DNA of 64,000 nt from Rhodohalobacter sulfatireducens. GTDB lineage: Bacteria; Bacteroidota; Rhodothermia; Balneolales; Balneolaceae. A program made the position numbers and the translations under genes. Below are positions 36,525 through 45,329 of the stretch, in pieces. The stretch's first letter is position 1. The number at the start of each line of letters is the position of its first letter. The DNA lies in the NCBI RefSeq assembly GCF_022012475.1, contig NZ_JAKLWS010000014.1:38873-102872 (forward strand), given 5' to 3'. The notes under the pieces are model-generated. The model had not been told where the DNA came from, ran no database searches, and saw only the letters and a list, made by a program, of their open reading frames with translations.

Positions 36525-37201
36525 AAGAGAATACTCCTCAACAAAATGTTACCGAACCCGATCCTAAATTTATCGCTCAACAACTGCGTAAGCCTTCCGG
36601 GAATTTTGCCTTAAATGTAGGGCAGAAGATGAACCTTGTGAATAAACCCCTTTATGATCTCACTTACGACGTGATCGAATTGGATGAAAATGATCACATT
36701 TTGGAAATAGGATTTGGAACCGGAAAGTTTTTTGGTAAGCTCTTCGACCTAAATAGCAAGATAAAAGTACGTGGATTAGACTATTCTGAGAAAATGGTTG
36801 AAGCAGCTTCAAAAGCCAATGAAGATCTCATTTCAAATGGTAAACTGGATTTAAAACTGGGGAACAGCAACTCAATTCCATTTGAAGATCAAACTTTCGA
36901 AAAAGTATTCTGTAACATGGTAATATATTTTTGGGATGAGCCTGAAGATCATTTAAATGAGATCAGGAGAGTTTTAAAACCCGGAGGCTTGTTTTATTCA
37001 GGGCACAGAACACGCGAAAGCATGATGGTTTTTCCTTTTGTTGAGCATGGATTCAATCTCTATTCAATCCAGGAATGGAAAGAAATTTTAAACGAAAACG
37101 AATTCACCATTCAACAAATTCACAAAAGATTCGACCCTCAAATAGAAATAGACGACAACAAGCTGCAGCTCGAATCATGCTGTATTCTAGCTGGTAAATA
37201 G
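36521..37201 (+). CDS. Class I SAM-dependent methyltransferase (first of two)
   Basis: 226 residues with the Rossmann motif I LEIGFGTGKFFGKL (61-74), motif II near VRGLDYSEKMVEAA, and the post-II VFCNMVIYFWDEPEDHLNEI and VLKPGGLFYSGH segments typical of methyltransf_11 proteins. No substrate signature. ATGA overlap with the OsmC gene. Residues 1-60 are a helical lid. Confidence 0.9.
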   Translation: MKENTPQQNVTEPDPKFIAQQLRKPSGNFALNVGQKMNLVNKPLYDLTYDVIELDENDHILEIGFGTGKFFGKLFDLNSKIKVRGLDYSEKMVEAASKANEDLISNGKLDLKLGNSNSIPFEDQTFEKVFCNMVIYFWDEPEDHLNEIRRVLKPGGLFYSGHRTRESMMVFPFVEHGFNLYSIQEWKEILNENEFTIQQIHKRFDPQIEIDDNKLQLESCCILAGK

Positions 37202-37227
37202 ACCTGAATCTAAATGAAAGGAGTGCG

Positions 37228-37635
37228 ATGGATAACGCAACTCAAATACTCATTATAGGCGGCATGTTTGTTTTAACCTATGGCTTTTTGCTTGGAATTC
37301 CGATGGCCAAAGCCCGCGAGAAAGCTTCAAGAGCTCCGCGGTACCTCTTGGCGGCACACCTTGCCTCGCTCATACAGGGTGGTATGCTTTTGGCTTTAAC
37401 AATCGCCTTTGATTTTTCAACACTTATTTCTTGGGTTGAGACGACTGCAGCCTTACTCTTTGTCGGCGGAGTGATCTTATTTGATCTCGGACTCACTCTC
37501 AATTGGCTTCAAAAAATTGAAGACGCTTTCGGAGAGAAATCACTTGGATACAAAATTTCATCTGCCGGAACCCCACTCGTTCTTATCAGTGCAGGAATCA
37601 TCATGTATGGCGTACTTGCATCAGCATTTATGTAA
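37228..37635 (+). CDS. Four-helix membrane protein, unassigned
   Basis: 135 residues with four hydrophobic helices (about 5-25, 42-62, 68-90, 108-130) and a loop rich in basic residues (KAREKASRAPRYLLAAHLA). The size and the A-x-H in a helix resemble hydroxylaminobenzene-mutase/styrene-oxide-isomerase-like small membrane proteins, but the likeness is weak. I do not assign a reaction. It lies 26 bases after one methyltransferase and 48 before another. Confidence 0.7.
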   Translation: MDNATQILIIGGMFVLTYGFLLGIPMAKAREKASRAPRYLLAAHLASLIQGGMLLALTIAFDFSTLISWVETTAALLFVGGVILFDLGLTLNWLQKIEDAFGEKSLGYKISSAGTPLVLISAGIIMYGVLASAFM

Positions 37636-37683
37636 AGTCAGCTCTATCAACATTAATCAACACTTAAACATAAATTAATTGTT

Positions 37684-38502
37684 ATGAAACCGGATCTGCA
37701 ACGCCGTGTCCAGCGATATGGATGGGACAATGCTGCTCCCTACTACGACACCGGCTGGCAAAAACAACTTTGGCCCGCCCAGGAACGCCTTCTCTCAAAA
37801 ATTGAAGTTAAACCAGGCGATCAAGTATTGGATATTTCTTGTGGTAGCGGTCTGGTTACTCTGCCGATAGCCAAATCAATAACTCCGAGAGGAAAAGTTA
37901 CGGGAGTAGATCTTTCTGAAGGTATGATTGAGGAGGCTCAAACCCGAACAGATGAAACAGACCTCAGCAATGTAACATATCAACAGATGGATGCTGAAAA
38001 TCTTGAATTCGAAGATAACCGATTCGATGCTGTGGTCTGTTCATTAGGTTTGATGTATTTCCCCTACCCCGAAAAAGCGCTAGAAGAGATGTATCGTGTC
38101 GCCAAGCCGGGAGCTGAAATTTCAACCCTTGTTTGGGGGGCTCGAAAAGAGTGCGGATGGGCAAGCATATTTCCTATTGTTGATAAAAGAGTAAAATCTG
38201 ATGTTTGCCCGCTGTTCTTCCAACTGGGTACAGGCAATGCTTTGAAAAAAACCTTCGAATCTACGGGATTTAAATCCGTCAGTTCAGATCGATTCTCCAT
38301 ATCTCTGAATTTTAAAGATGATGAGCAGGCTTGTATCGCCGCATTTTGGGGTGGAGCCGTGGCGCTTGCCTATCAAAAATTTGATAAGACAACTCGAGCA
38401 GAAGCAAATAAAGAATACCTGGACTCCATTCAAAAATTTAAAACGAAAGAGGGATATAGTATCCCTGGAGAATTTGTAATTGCCAAAGGAATAAAATCGT
38501 AA
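37684..38502 (+). CDS. Class I SAM-dependent methyltransferase (second of two)
   Basis: 272 residues with motif I VLDISCGSGLVTL (48-60), motif II VTGVDLSEGMIEEA, and motif IV FDAVVCSLGLMYFPYPEKAL in the UbiE/COQ5-like style. The C-terminal third is longer than in the first methyltransferase and includes FWGGAVALAYQKFDK. The substrate is unknown. The neighbouring OsmC and MddA genes hint at thiol or sulfur chemistry, but direct evidence is lacking. Confidence 0.9.
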   Translation: MKPDLQRRVQRYGWDNAAPYYDTGWQKQLWPAQERLLSKIEVKPGDQVLDISCGSGLVTLPIAKSITPRGKVTGVDLSEGMIEEAQTRTDETDLSNVTYQQMDAENLEFEDNRFDAVVCSLGLMYFPYPEKALEEMYRVAKPGAEISTLVWGARKECGWASIFPIVDKRVKSDVCPLFFQLGTGNALKKTFESTGFKSVSSDRFSISLNFKDDEQACIAAFWGGAVALAYQKFDKTTRAEANKEYLDSIQKFKTKEGYSIPGEFVIAKGIKS

Positions 38503-38527
38503 TAGAGAATTATATAAACTGAATATC

Positions 38528-39067
38528 ATGAAGTCTCAAAAAGCAGAATCCGTTAGAAAAAGGCAGCAACCGCTACAAAATCACTACAAAGAAAAGCCGG
38601 GAGATGCAAAAATCACTGATCGGGCAATAACTACTGGTGGTGAACTTGGTGATCCGTGGCACGGGGGCATCAAGCCGGGCAGTGTTGATCACGGTGTGGA
38701 ATGGAAATTTGGTGTGCATCATGCGGTAGGCGGCTATCATGATGCCCCCAATCCCGGCGATATTTTGTGTGCTGCGCTGGCAACCTGCCTGGAATCTACG
38801 ATCCGATTGATAGCAGATCGTAGGGGTATTATTCTGGAAAAACTGGAAGTGGAAGCAACCGGAAATGTTGATGTTCGGGGTACACTGGTAGTTGATCGTG
38901 ATGTACCCGTTGGATTTCAAAATATGCAGTGTAAAGTAGATATTCAGGCATCAGATGAAACAGATAAAAAAGAATTGCAAAAACTACTGGCTTATGCCGA
39001 ATATAGTTGTGTCAATTTACAAACGCTCACAAAAGGTGTAGATATAGAAACGACCATTAATCTCTAA
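38528..39067 (+). CDS. OsmC-family protein with both Cys residues
   Basis: 179 residues. Cys87 in ILCAALATCLESTIRL is the position of the peroxidatic Cys, and Cys161 in AEYSCVNLQTLTKG corresponds to the second redox Cys, so a peroxidase-type pair is present, unlike in the OsmC gene at 36000. The N-terminus carries an extension of about 35 residues. Family members reduce organic hydroperoxides. It ends the cluster. Confidence 0.88.
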   Translation: MKSQKAESVRKRQQPLQNHYKEKPGDAKITDRAITTGGELGDPWHGGIKPGSVDHGVEWKFGVHHAVGGYHDAPNPGDILCAALATCLESTIRLIADRRGIILEKLEVEATGNVDVRGTLVVDRDVPVGFQNMQCKVDIQASDETDKKELQKLLAYAEYSCVNLQTLTKGVDIETTINL

Positions 39068-39592
39068 ATAAAACTGAAAAACATACTTCATGACCCTTTT
39101 TGCTTTGATATGTTAAGCATCATTTATTACCTGGTTTCCTATGGAAGAGAAGCTGCCAAGAAATCCACCGTTCGGAGAAAGCATAGATTATTTCAAGTAT
39201 ATTTTACATACCCCACAAATCACAGCTAATACGGAAGAGCTGCCGGAGGGAACAAAAGAATGGGCGATTTTGACTGGTCTCGTATGACAGTATCTAAAGA
39301 CCTGCCGGTAGTGACCTGATTAGCGTTTACACGATGAAAACCAGTAACTGGCTTTGCTACAAGAAAATGGAAAACCCCAGGCCTTATAACTCTGACTGAT
39401 TCTATTGAAACGATTATGGGAAGTGCAGAAGATCTATTAGATCTGCTCGAATCTCGGTATGAATGTTAGAAGATTTAAAAAAATTTATCAGCGCAACTCC
39501 CTTCATATCAACTTCTTACACCATAATTGTTGCTTTTTCAAATATTCTTAACTACATAGGTAGTAGTAACCTTCACTCAATATACTACGCCC
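39068..39592. other. Intergenic region with decayed coding remnants
   Basis: These 525 bases hold two short in-frame fragments described separately (39141-39287 and 39338-39469) with stop codons and shifts between them. The last part before 39593 is AT-rich and should include the DUF1761 promoter. Confidence 0.5.
39141..39469 (+). pseudogene. Possible gene remnant in two fragments
   Basis: An ATG at 39141 opens 48 codons (MEEKLPRNPPFGESIDYFKY and on, stop at 39285). A second open stretch without its own start runs from 39338 to a stop at 39467 and ends DLLDLLESRYEC. Codon use and amino-acid composition look protein-like, yet no single frame links the two. I do not recognise the parent family. 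A decayed gene is the simplest reading; two unrelated small ORFs are possible. Confidence 0.35.
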
Positions 39593-40003
39593 ATGTCTGA
39601 TCTACTCTTTTCTCTGAATTGGTTTTCAATAATTGTTGCAACCCTGGTTTATTTTATTTTAGGTGCCCTTTGGTACAGCCCGGTTCTATTCGGGAATACC
39701 TGGATGAAGCTCCGTAACTTAGACCCTGAAACAATGGAGCAGCCCAACCCGATTATTTATTTCTACTCTTTTATCCTGCAATTTATCGGTGTTGCCTCCC
39801 TTGCTATGTTCATCACAGCTCTTGGAGTTGATGGCGCCGGAAATGGTGCATTAATCGGATTTGGAGCCGGTGCCGGATTTGTATTCTCACTCGCCGGAGC
39901 AACCGGAATTTTTACTGACATCCCCATGAAGCTCCACTTTTTGGACAATGGCTATCACGTGGTTGGGTTGGTACTCGCAGGAATCATTTTGGGGTTGTGG
40001 TAA
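39593..40003 (+). CDS. DUF1761 membrane protein
   Basis: 136 residues with four transmembrane helices. The family motif is the ILGALWYSPVLFGNTWMKL stretch after helix 1, and the C-terminal YHVVGLVLAGIILGLW closes the fold. DUF1761 proteins have no established function. It is a single gene followed by a family A palindrome. Confidence 0.9.
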   Translation: MSDLLFSLNWFSIIVATLVYFILGALWYSPVLFGNTWMKLRNLDPETMEQPNPIIYFYSFILQFIGVASLAMFITALGVDGAGNGALIGFGAGAGFVFSLAGATGIFTDIPMKLHFLDNGYHVVGLVLAGIILGLW

Positions 40004-40084
40004 TTGTGGCAAGGCAAAAAGCAAAAGTGAAAAGTTTCCTGCTCATTATTCTTTTCGCCTGCCGGATTGAAGATTTAGAGACCT

Positions 40085-40117
40085 AAGCTGGCACAAGCGG
40101 GACGCTTGCGCCAGCTT
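40085..40117. repeat. Dispersed palindrome family A, copy 8 (longest)
   Basis: AAGCTGGCACAAGCG, GGA, CGCTTGCGCCAGCTT: outer arms AAGCTGGC/GCCAGCTT are perfect. It lies between the convergent DUF1761 and clpB genes and could act as a bidirectional stop for transcription. Confidence 0.75.
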
Positions 40118-40234
40118 GGGGATCGAATCGTTTGTATTCACCGGATGAGTGTTCTCTTTCAAACAATTTGGAATTGCTGAATGACTCATCTGTTGATTTT
40201 CTTTGCCTTTTCACGATTCACTTTTCACTCCTTT

Positions 40235-42871
40235 CTAATCCGCCCACGCTTCGGCATCACTGTACACTTCAACGAATTCAAGTCGATTGCCATCCTTGTT
40301 GACAGTCGCTTCGAAATCAATCTGTTCGTTGTCGTCTTCCCGTTTAATCAACTGTTTAGCGAGTTGGTTTACGATCTCGGTTTGAATCAATCGTTTAAGC
40401 GGCCGTGCACCGTAAACCGGATCGTATCCGCGGGTTGCAAGCCAGTCTTTGGCTTTATCTGAGATTGAGAGTGATACCTTATTTCGTCCCAGCATTTTCT
40501 CAACCCTTCTCAACTGGATATCTACAATTTGACGAATATGGCTTTGATCCAACGGATGGAATACAACCACATCATCAATCCGGTTCAGAAATTCAGGACG
40601 GATTGTTTTTCTAAGCTGCTCAAGCAATTTAGCCTGTAGATCTCTGTATGTATCCTCATCCATCTCTCCACCACTCTTTTCAATCTCTTCGGAGATCAGG
40701 TGAGAACCGATATTACTGGTCATGATAATGATGGTATTTGTAAAGTCGACTGTTACGCCTTTGTTGTCCGTGAGCCGGCCGTCATCAAGCACCTGCAACA
40801 GGATGTTGAACGCATCCGGGTGTGCTTTCTCGATCTCATCCAACAGAACTACAGAATATGGCTTCCGTCGCACGGCTTCGGTCAACTGCCCGCCTTCATC
40901 ATATCCAACATAGCCGGGAGGTGCACCGATTAAACGGCTCACACTGTGTTTCTCCATATACTCACTCATGTCGATTCGGATCATCGCATCCTCGTCATTA
41001 AAAAGGAAATCCGCCAATGATCGGGCCAACTCGGTTTTACCCACACCCGTTGATCCAAGGAACATGAATGACCCAATCGGGCGATCTTCATCCTGCAAAC
41101 CCGCCCTGGATCGTCTTACGGCATCAGATACAGCTTCAATCGCCTGATCCTGTCCGATTACACGCTTGTGAAGTTCTTCCTCAAGCATCAGAAGTTTTTG
41201 CCGTTCGCTGGAAAGCATCTTTGTGACCGGTATTCCTGTCCAGCGTGAGACAATATCTGCTATCTCTTCAGCCTCCACTTGCTCTTTCAAGAGGGATCGA
41301 TTTTCCTGGACGTCATCCAATTCGGCTTTTGTAGTCTCAAGGTCCTTTTCGAGCTGAGCAATTGTACCATATCGCAATTCAGCCACTTTTTCATAGTGGC
41401 CTTCCCGTTCGGCTTTATCAGCTTCCATTCTTGCTGTTTCAATAGCTTGCTTCAGTTCACGGGTTTTTTGGATGAGGTTTTTCTCAAGATCCCACTGTGC
41501 TCTCATCGAGCTTCGTTTCTCCTCAAGGTCCGCCAACTCTTTTTCGTTTGATTTAAGTTTAGCTTCATCCTTCTCTCGTTTGAGTGCTTCTCGTTCAATT
41601 TCAAGCTGACGAATCTGTCGTTCAATGCTATCTAACTCTTCAGGCATGGAATCGATTTGCAATCGCAATCTCGAAGCGGCCTCGTCAATCAGGTCAATCG
41701 CTTTATCAGGTAAAAACCGGTCGGAGATATATCTGTGTGATAGCTCTGCAGCCGCAACAATTGCCGCGTCTGTTATTCGAACACCATGATGGACTTCATA
41801 ACGCTCCTGCAGTCCTCTCAAAATAGAGACCGTGTCCTCTACGGACGGCTCACCGACATATACGGTTTGAAGCCGCCGTTCAAGGGCTTTGTCCTTTTCA
41901 ATGTATTTCCTGTATTCGGTAAGTGTGGTTGCACCAATGGCGTGCAGTTCACCCCTGGCCAGTGATGGCTTCAAGATATTGGCAGCATCCATTGAGCCCT
42001 CTGTTGCTCCGGCTCCTACAAGAGTGTGGATCTCATCAATGAAGAGAATCAGTTCACCGTCGGAGTCGATGACTTCCCGAACCACGGCTTTCAGTCGCTC
42101 CTCAAATTCACCCCTGAATTTGGTGCCTGCAACCAATGCGCCCATATCGAGTGCAACAATCTGTTTGGTTTTCAACCCCTCAGGAACATCGCCACGAACA
42201 ATTCTCAGAGCCAACCCTTCGGCGATTGCTGTTTTACCTACACCCGGCTCACCAATTAAAACGGGGTTGTTCTTTGTTCGGCGGGAAAGAATCTGCATGA
42301 TCCGCCGAATTTCCTGGTCACGACCGATTACGGGATCGAGCTTATTCTTCTCAGCCAGTTCATTCAAATTCCGGGCGTATTTTTCAAGAGCCTGGTACCG
42401 GCTTTCAGCGTTTGGATCATCCACTTTTTGAGATCCCCGGATATCTTTCAAAACCTTTAAAATTTGCTTTTTCTGAACACCCATCTCCTTCAATATCGAT
42501 CCTGTCTCGGATGCTATCTGTAAAATTCCAAGCAAGATGTGTTCAGAACTGATATACTCATCACCCAAATCATCGGCTTCATTTTGGGCCTTATCGAATA
42601 CCTCTTTGGTTTTATTTGATAGATACTGACCGGAAACAGACGCACCCTTAACAACCGGGAATTTCTTGATAATCCGGTCAAGCCTGTCATGCAAACCAGG
42701 AATATTGACACCAATTTTCTTGAGAATGTTAATTGTTACATTCTCAGAATCGGTAGTTAAAGCGCGCAAAACGTGTGCTGGTTCAACCGCCTGGTGATTT
42801 TCATTTTGAGCAAGCTCAATACTGGCCTGAACAGCCTCCTGAGCTTTAATGGTAAATTTGTTGAAGTTCAT
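40235..42871 (-). CDS. clpB: ATP-dependent disaggregase ClpB
   Basis: An 878-residue HSP100 with the full ClpB plan: N-domain at 1-145 ([20 protein letters not shown] opening), NBD1 with Walker [19 protein letters not shown] near 205 and Walker [12 protein letters not shown], a middle coiled coil at about 405-530, and NBD2 with [18 protein letters not shown] and [14 protein letters not shown]. The middle domain separates it from ClpA/ClpC, and the ClpP-binding loop is absent. With DnaK/DnaJ it resolves aggregates. AGGTGAGTT precedes the ATG. Confidence 0.97.
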   Translation of the reverse strand: MNFNKFTIKAQEAVQASIELAQNENHQAVEPAHVLRALTTDSENVTINILKKIGVNIPGLHDRLDRIIKKFPVVKGASVSGQYLSNKTKEVFDKAQNEADDLGDEYISSEHILLGILQIASETGSILKEMGVQKKQILKVLKDIRGSQKVDDPNAESRYQALEKYARNLNELAEKNKLDPVIGRDQEIRRIMQILSRRTKNNPVLIGEPGVGKTAIAEGLALRIVRGDVPEGLKTKQIVALDMGALVAGTKFRGEFEERLKAVVREVIDSDGELILFIDEIHTLVGAGATEGSMDAANILKPSLARGELHAIGATTLTEYRKYIEKDKALERRLQTVYVGEPSVEDTVSILRGLQERYEVHHGVRITDAAIVAAAELSHRYISDRFLPDKAIDLIDEAASRLRLQIDSMPEELDSIERQIRQLEIEREALKREKDEAKLKSNEKELADLEEKRSSMRAQWDLEKNLIQKTRELKQAIETARMEADKAEREGHYEKVAELRYGTIAQLEKDLETTKAELDDVQENRSLLKEQVEAEEIADIVSRWTGIPVTKMLSSERQKLLMLEEELHKRVIGQDQAIEAVSDAVRRSRAGLQDEDRPIGSFMFLGSTGVGKTELARSLADFLFNDEDAMIRIDMSEYMEKHSVSRLIGAPPGYVGYDEGGQLTEAVRRKPYSVVLLDEIEKAHPDAFNILLQVLDDGRLTDNKGVTVDFTNTIIIMTSNIGSHLISEEIEKSGGEMDEDTYRDLQAKLLEQLRKTIRPEFLNRIDDVVVFHPLDQSHIRQIVDIQLRRVEKMLGRNKVSLSISDKAKDWLATRGYDPVYGARPLKRLIQTEIVNQLAKQLIKREDDNEQIDFEATVNKDGNRLEFVEVYSDAEAWAD

Positions 42872-42927
42872 AACTCACCTGTTTTTGTGTCTTTTTTTAT
42901 ATAAGGCTGTTGCTAAAACCGTACCTC

Positions 42928-42945
42928 CCGACAAAGACCTGTCGG
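42928..42945. repeat. Short palindrome upstream of clpB
   Basis: CCGACA, six bases, TGTCGG, about 60 bases before the clpB start. It overlaps ACCTGTCGG, similar to the ACCTGTCAGG repeats. It may be a regulatory hairpin or a repeat remnant. Confidence 0.4.
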
Positions 42946-43069
42946 ATTTGCAGTTCACTCGCTCAAAACCTCTTAAAACTCTTCAAATCACACAAAGGCT
43001 GACAGAATACTGCCACTTTGATGAGTCTTTGGCTTACTACTGGCAGTGATTACCTAATTGAAAATGTTT

Positions 43070-43429
43070 TTACTCTCTTCTAAGAAGGTTCAGATTCTTC
43101 ATTTGGAACCCGGCATTAATCACCGATTTCAGGCACTCAGAGAAAGAGTCCCGGCTCATAGAGAACATCTCAATTGCCTCCGATACGATCTCTCGATTTT
43201 CGAACCGGATTTGTGAATTGGACTCAAGTGCCCGAAGTACTTTTATAAAATCGGACTTATCGAACTTTACATTCTCCTCAATAGAAGTCGCTAGTTCATT
43301 TAAAACGATGTTATTCAAAAAATAAGTTTCCGATATATGGTCTGTGTTAAAAAACTGATCGGCATTTCCACTTTTTTCGTGGCCTTCTACCAAGTATTCA
43401 AATAATACTTTTGTATTCAATGCTTTCAT
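43070..43429 (-). CDS. PIN-domain protein with degraded active site (toxin-like)
   Basis: 119 residues with PIN/VapC topology: MKALNTKVLFEYLVE, VLNELATSIEE, then DSFSECLKSV. Compared with the usual LDTN, ExL and DFxDAL acidic positions, the first Asp is Asn5, Glu45 is kept, the third is Glu98, and no TxD motif is visible near the C-terminus. Metal-dependent RNase activity is therefore doubtful. The gene overlaps the AbrB-like antitoxin gene by four bases, the normal order for such a module, with a strong GGAGGAATT site before the ATG. Confidence 0.75.
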   Translation of the reverse strand: MKALNTKVLFEYLVEGHEKSGNADQFFNTDHISETYFLNNIVLNELATSIEENVKFDKSDFIKVLRALESNSQIRFENREIVSEAIEMFSMSRDSFSECLKSVINAGFQMKNLNLLRRE

Positions 43430-43674
43430 AATTCCTCCCTCCCATTTAATGATGTCTCAAACTGATACTTCGCGTCAGCATGTAGATTGGGAGTTTTGCC
43501 TTTTTTAATAATTCCTCTCAAATTGGCGATGGTCTCTTTCTTTTGGATAGTTACAGACCCGTCTTCATTGGCCTCCAGCCGTACGGTCTCTCCATCCTTC
43601 AAATTTAGATACGATAAAATTTCTTTGGGTAAATTTAAGCTTGCATTCGAAACATTCTTCTCTTTCGCTCTCAT
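43426..43674 (-). CDS. AbrB/MazE-type antitoxin
   Basis: 82 residues with an N-terminal swapped-hairpin DNA-binding domain (NASLNLPKEILSYLNLKDGE, VRLEANEDGSVTIQKK) and a C-terminal tail that would wrap the toxin (IIKKGKTPNLHADAKYQFET). AAAGGAGGG precedes the ATG. It overlaps the PIN gene by four bases. AbrB-type antitoxins usually repress their own promoter. Confidence 0.85.
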   Translation of the reverse strand: MRAKEKNVSNASLNLPKEILSYLNLKDGETVRLEANEDGSVTIQKKETIANLRGIIKKGKTPNLHADAKYQFETSLNGREEL

Positions 43675-43700
43675 GAAAACCCTCCTTTCTTTAATATGAA

Positions 43701-43752
43701 AAAAATAAAATCCGGTCGATTCACATTCTCAAAAGAAGGAATCAACCGGATT
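43701..43752 (-). terminator. Intrinsic terminator of the 157-residue protein gene
   Basis: AATCCGGT/ACCGGATT (43709-43716, 43745-43752) and GATTC/GAATC form a 13-bp composite stem, followed on the reverse strand by TTTATTTTTTTC. It ends transcription of the gene at 43851 before the antitoxin gene. Confidence 0.75.
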
Positions 43753-43850
43753 GGTGTATGGTGGTTTACAGTTTTAAATAAAACTGCTCCATTGATTTGC
43801 TAAAGTAGCACCTGGTTCTACAATCTGAGCCAGGTTACTTCTTAAAAGGA

Positions 43851-44324
43851 TTAATCGATTTTAGATGTGAGTTGATCAGCCCGAACTATTTCCTGCAAAT
43901 AGAAAAAGATTCCACTCTCATATTTATAATCTAATAAAGACAAGAGGGCTTTGGGAGAACCAAAGCGATCTGGATTTTTATAATACGCCAGCGTTAAATA
44001 TGCCTTATATCTAAGTGAATGGGTTTCTCCCTCTTTTGCAATTCTGGCAACAATCTGATTTACTCTTTCGGAATTGAATTCCGGATATGCAATTTTAAAA
44101 TTAACTGCATTGTAAAGAGATGATTCTACAACTCCTTTAACATCTGAATTCAGGTTATGTATCAAACCCATTTCCAGTTTTTTAAAGAGTGCATTATCAT
44201 TTTCAACTTTTGTAATTGCTTTGGATTCTTCTGCCGTTGAATTGTTAAAAGGCAAGTCATTGGCAACAGCAATGCTGGCAATGAAAAAGAAACTAACTGC
44301 GATTACAATTTTTAGAGCTTTCAT
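43851..44324 (-). CDS. Exported protein of unknown function
   Basis: 157 residues with a clear signal peptide (MKALKIVIAVSFFFIASIAV, cleaved near VAN-D). The mature part is helical, with regularly spaced Leu/Ala as in HEAT-like or armadillo-like repeats (GVVESSLYNAVNFKIAYPEF, ERVNQIVARIAKEGETHSLR, YKAYLTLAYYKNPDRF). The pattern resembles small Bacteroidota exported proteins often next to regulators. Function unknown. Confidence 0.75.
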   Translation of the reverse strand: MKALKIVIAVSFFFIASIAVANDLPFNNSTAEESKAITKVENDNALFKKLEMGLIHNLNSDVKGVVESSLYNAVNFKIAYPEFNSERVNQIVARIAKEGETHSLRYKAYLTLAYYKNPDRFGSPKALLSLLDYKYESGIFFYLQEIVRADQLTSKID

Positions 44325-44588
44325 TTGTATAAATGTTAATTGCGATTTAATTGATTTGATGTATTATCAATTCGATTAAAAGGTAGGGGGCTAAAAGCTC
44401 TTAATTCAAGAGTTTGGCTACGATTTTTTCCATTCTATTTTCTATGATAATGTCATTATTGCATCTTTTATGATTGGAAGCCCTTTCTATTATTTTGTCT
44501 TAATATTGCCTTAACGTACTTCTTTTTGGATTAAAATCAGATCCTCAATAGCGTTCGAAAAAAGCCCTTACAATGTCTATTTTTACAA

Positions 44589-44598
44589 AAAGCGCTTT
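44589..44598. promoter_or_regulatory. Possible LacI/GalR-type operator, upstream copy
   Basis: AAAGCGCTTT in the context TACAAAAAGCGCTTTCGG, about 195 bases before the macrodomain gene. Confidence 0.35.
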
Positions 44599-44660
44599 CG
44601 GTTTTTACAACAATATCTCTGACAAAAAAACATATACATTTTGGTGTTTTGAGACATGAA

Positions 44661-44668
44661 AAGCGCTT
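44661..44668. promoter_or_regulatory. Possible LacI/GalR-type operator, downstream copy
   Basis: AAGCGCTT in the context CATGAAAAGCGCTTCGAA. Paired with 44589 at 72 bases, close to seven helical turns, as needed for looping between two operator sites. Confidence 0.35.
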
Positions 44669-44792
44669 CGAATATGGCCTTTTTGTTACTCTGACATACT
44701 TGGCAGACATTCTTTGTGCGAGTTTTGAGAGTAGTGGGTCCAAAATAAGGATGAATTGAGAGTGAACTTCATAATCTTCAGTTACTATTGCC

Positions 44793-45329
44793 ATGATCAA
44801 AAATAAATTCAACGATACAACCTTAGAAATAGAACAGGGAAATATTGTCGATCAGCCCGACTGCGATGCCATCGTTAATGCTGCAAATGCACAATTACGA
44901 ACCGGGGGCGGAGTGGCCGGGGCAATCCACAGAATCGGCGATCCTAAGCTAACCCGGGAAACTCGCGATCTTGCCCCCATATCTCCCGGTGAAGCAGTTA
45001 TCTCTTCCGCTCCAAACTTTCCTAACAAATACATTATACACTGTTTGGGACCGGTGTACGGAAGAGACAAACCCTCAGATAAACTTCTGAGAAACTGTTA
45101 TGCCAATGCACTTACTATTGCTGAAGATAACGGAATAACCTCTATCGCATTCCCCGCAATATCAACCGGTGCTTTCGGGTATCCAAAAAGAGAAGCTGCA
45201 ACTATTGCAATAACGGCAGTTAAAGAAGCAACACATAATCTGAAAAGCGTAAAGCTTGTTCGTTTTGTTCTTTTTGGAGAGGAGGATTATGAACTTCATA
45301 AAGAGATACTGGATGAATTTACAGACTGA
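44793..45329 (+). CDS. Macrodomain ADP-ribose deacetylase
   Basis: 178 residues of a single macrodomain, MacroD/YmdB type. The conserved VNAANAQLRTGGGVAGAIHR loop binds the ADP-ribose; SIAFPAISTGAFGYPKREAA is the second signature. Family members hydrolyse O-acetyl-ADP-ribose or mono-ADP-ribosyl esters in the cytosol. Two palindromes lie upstream. Single-gene unit. Confidence 0.94.
   Translation: MIKNKFNDTTLEIEQGNIVDQPDCDAIVNAANAQLRTGGGVAGAIHRIGDPKLTRETRDLAPISPGEAVISSAPNFPNKYIIHCLGPVYGRDKPSDKLLRNCYANALTIAEDNGITSIAFPAISTGAFGYPKREAATIAITAVKEATHNLKSVKLVRFVLFGEEDYELHKEILDEFTD

Larger units (their letters stand above)
44325..44792. other. Intergenic region with paired AAGCGCTT sites
   Basis: These 468 bases between divergent genes hold palindromes at 44589 and 44661, 72 bases apart. 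The region should contain both promoters. A 91-codon reverse reading frame crosses the palindromes and has no support. Confidence 0.5.

Noticed and set aside
39338..39469. Possible lasso-peptide precursor (WKTP-x-L-like leader, GSAED core)
   Set aside because: No in-frame start codon, the Thr is at the wrong distance from the putative Gly1, and no lasso cyclase or protease gene is near. A decayed fragment is simpler.
42872..43069. CIRCE or sigma-32 promoter before clpB
   Set aside because: No TTAGCACTC-N9-GAGTGCTAA element and no convincing heat-shock -35/-10 pair was found in the upstream DNA.
44537..44812. Reverse 91-codon frame upstream of the macrodomain gene
   Set aside because: It overlaps the control region and both palindromes, has no ribosome site and a composition unlike the neighbouring genes.
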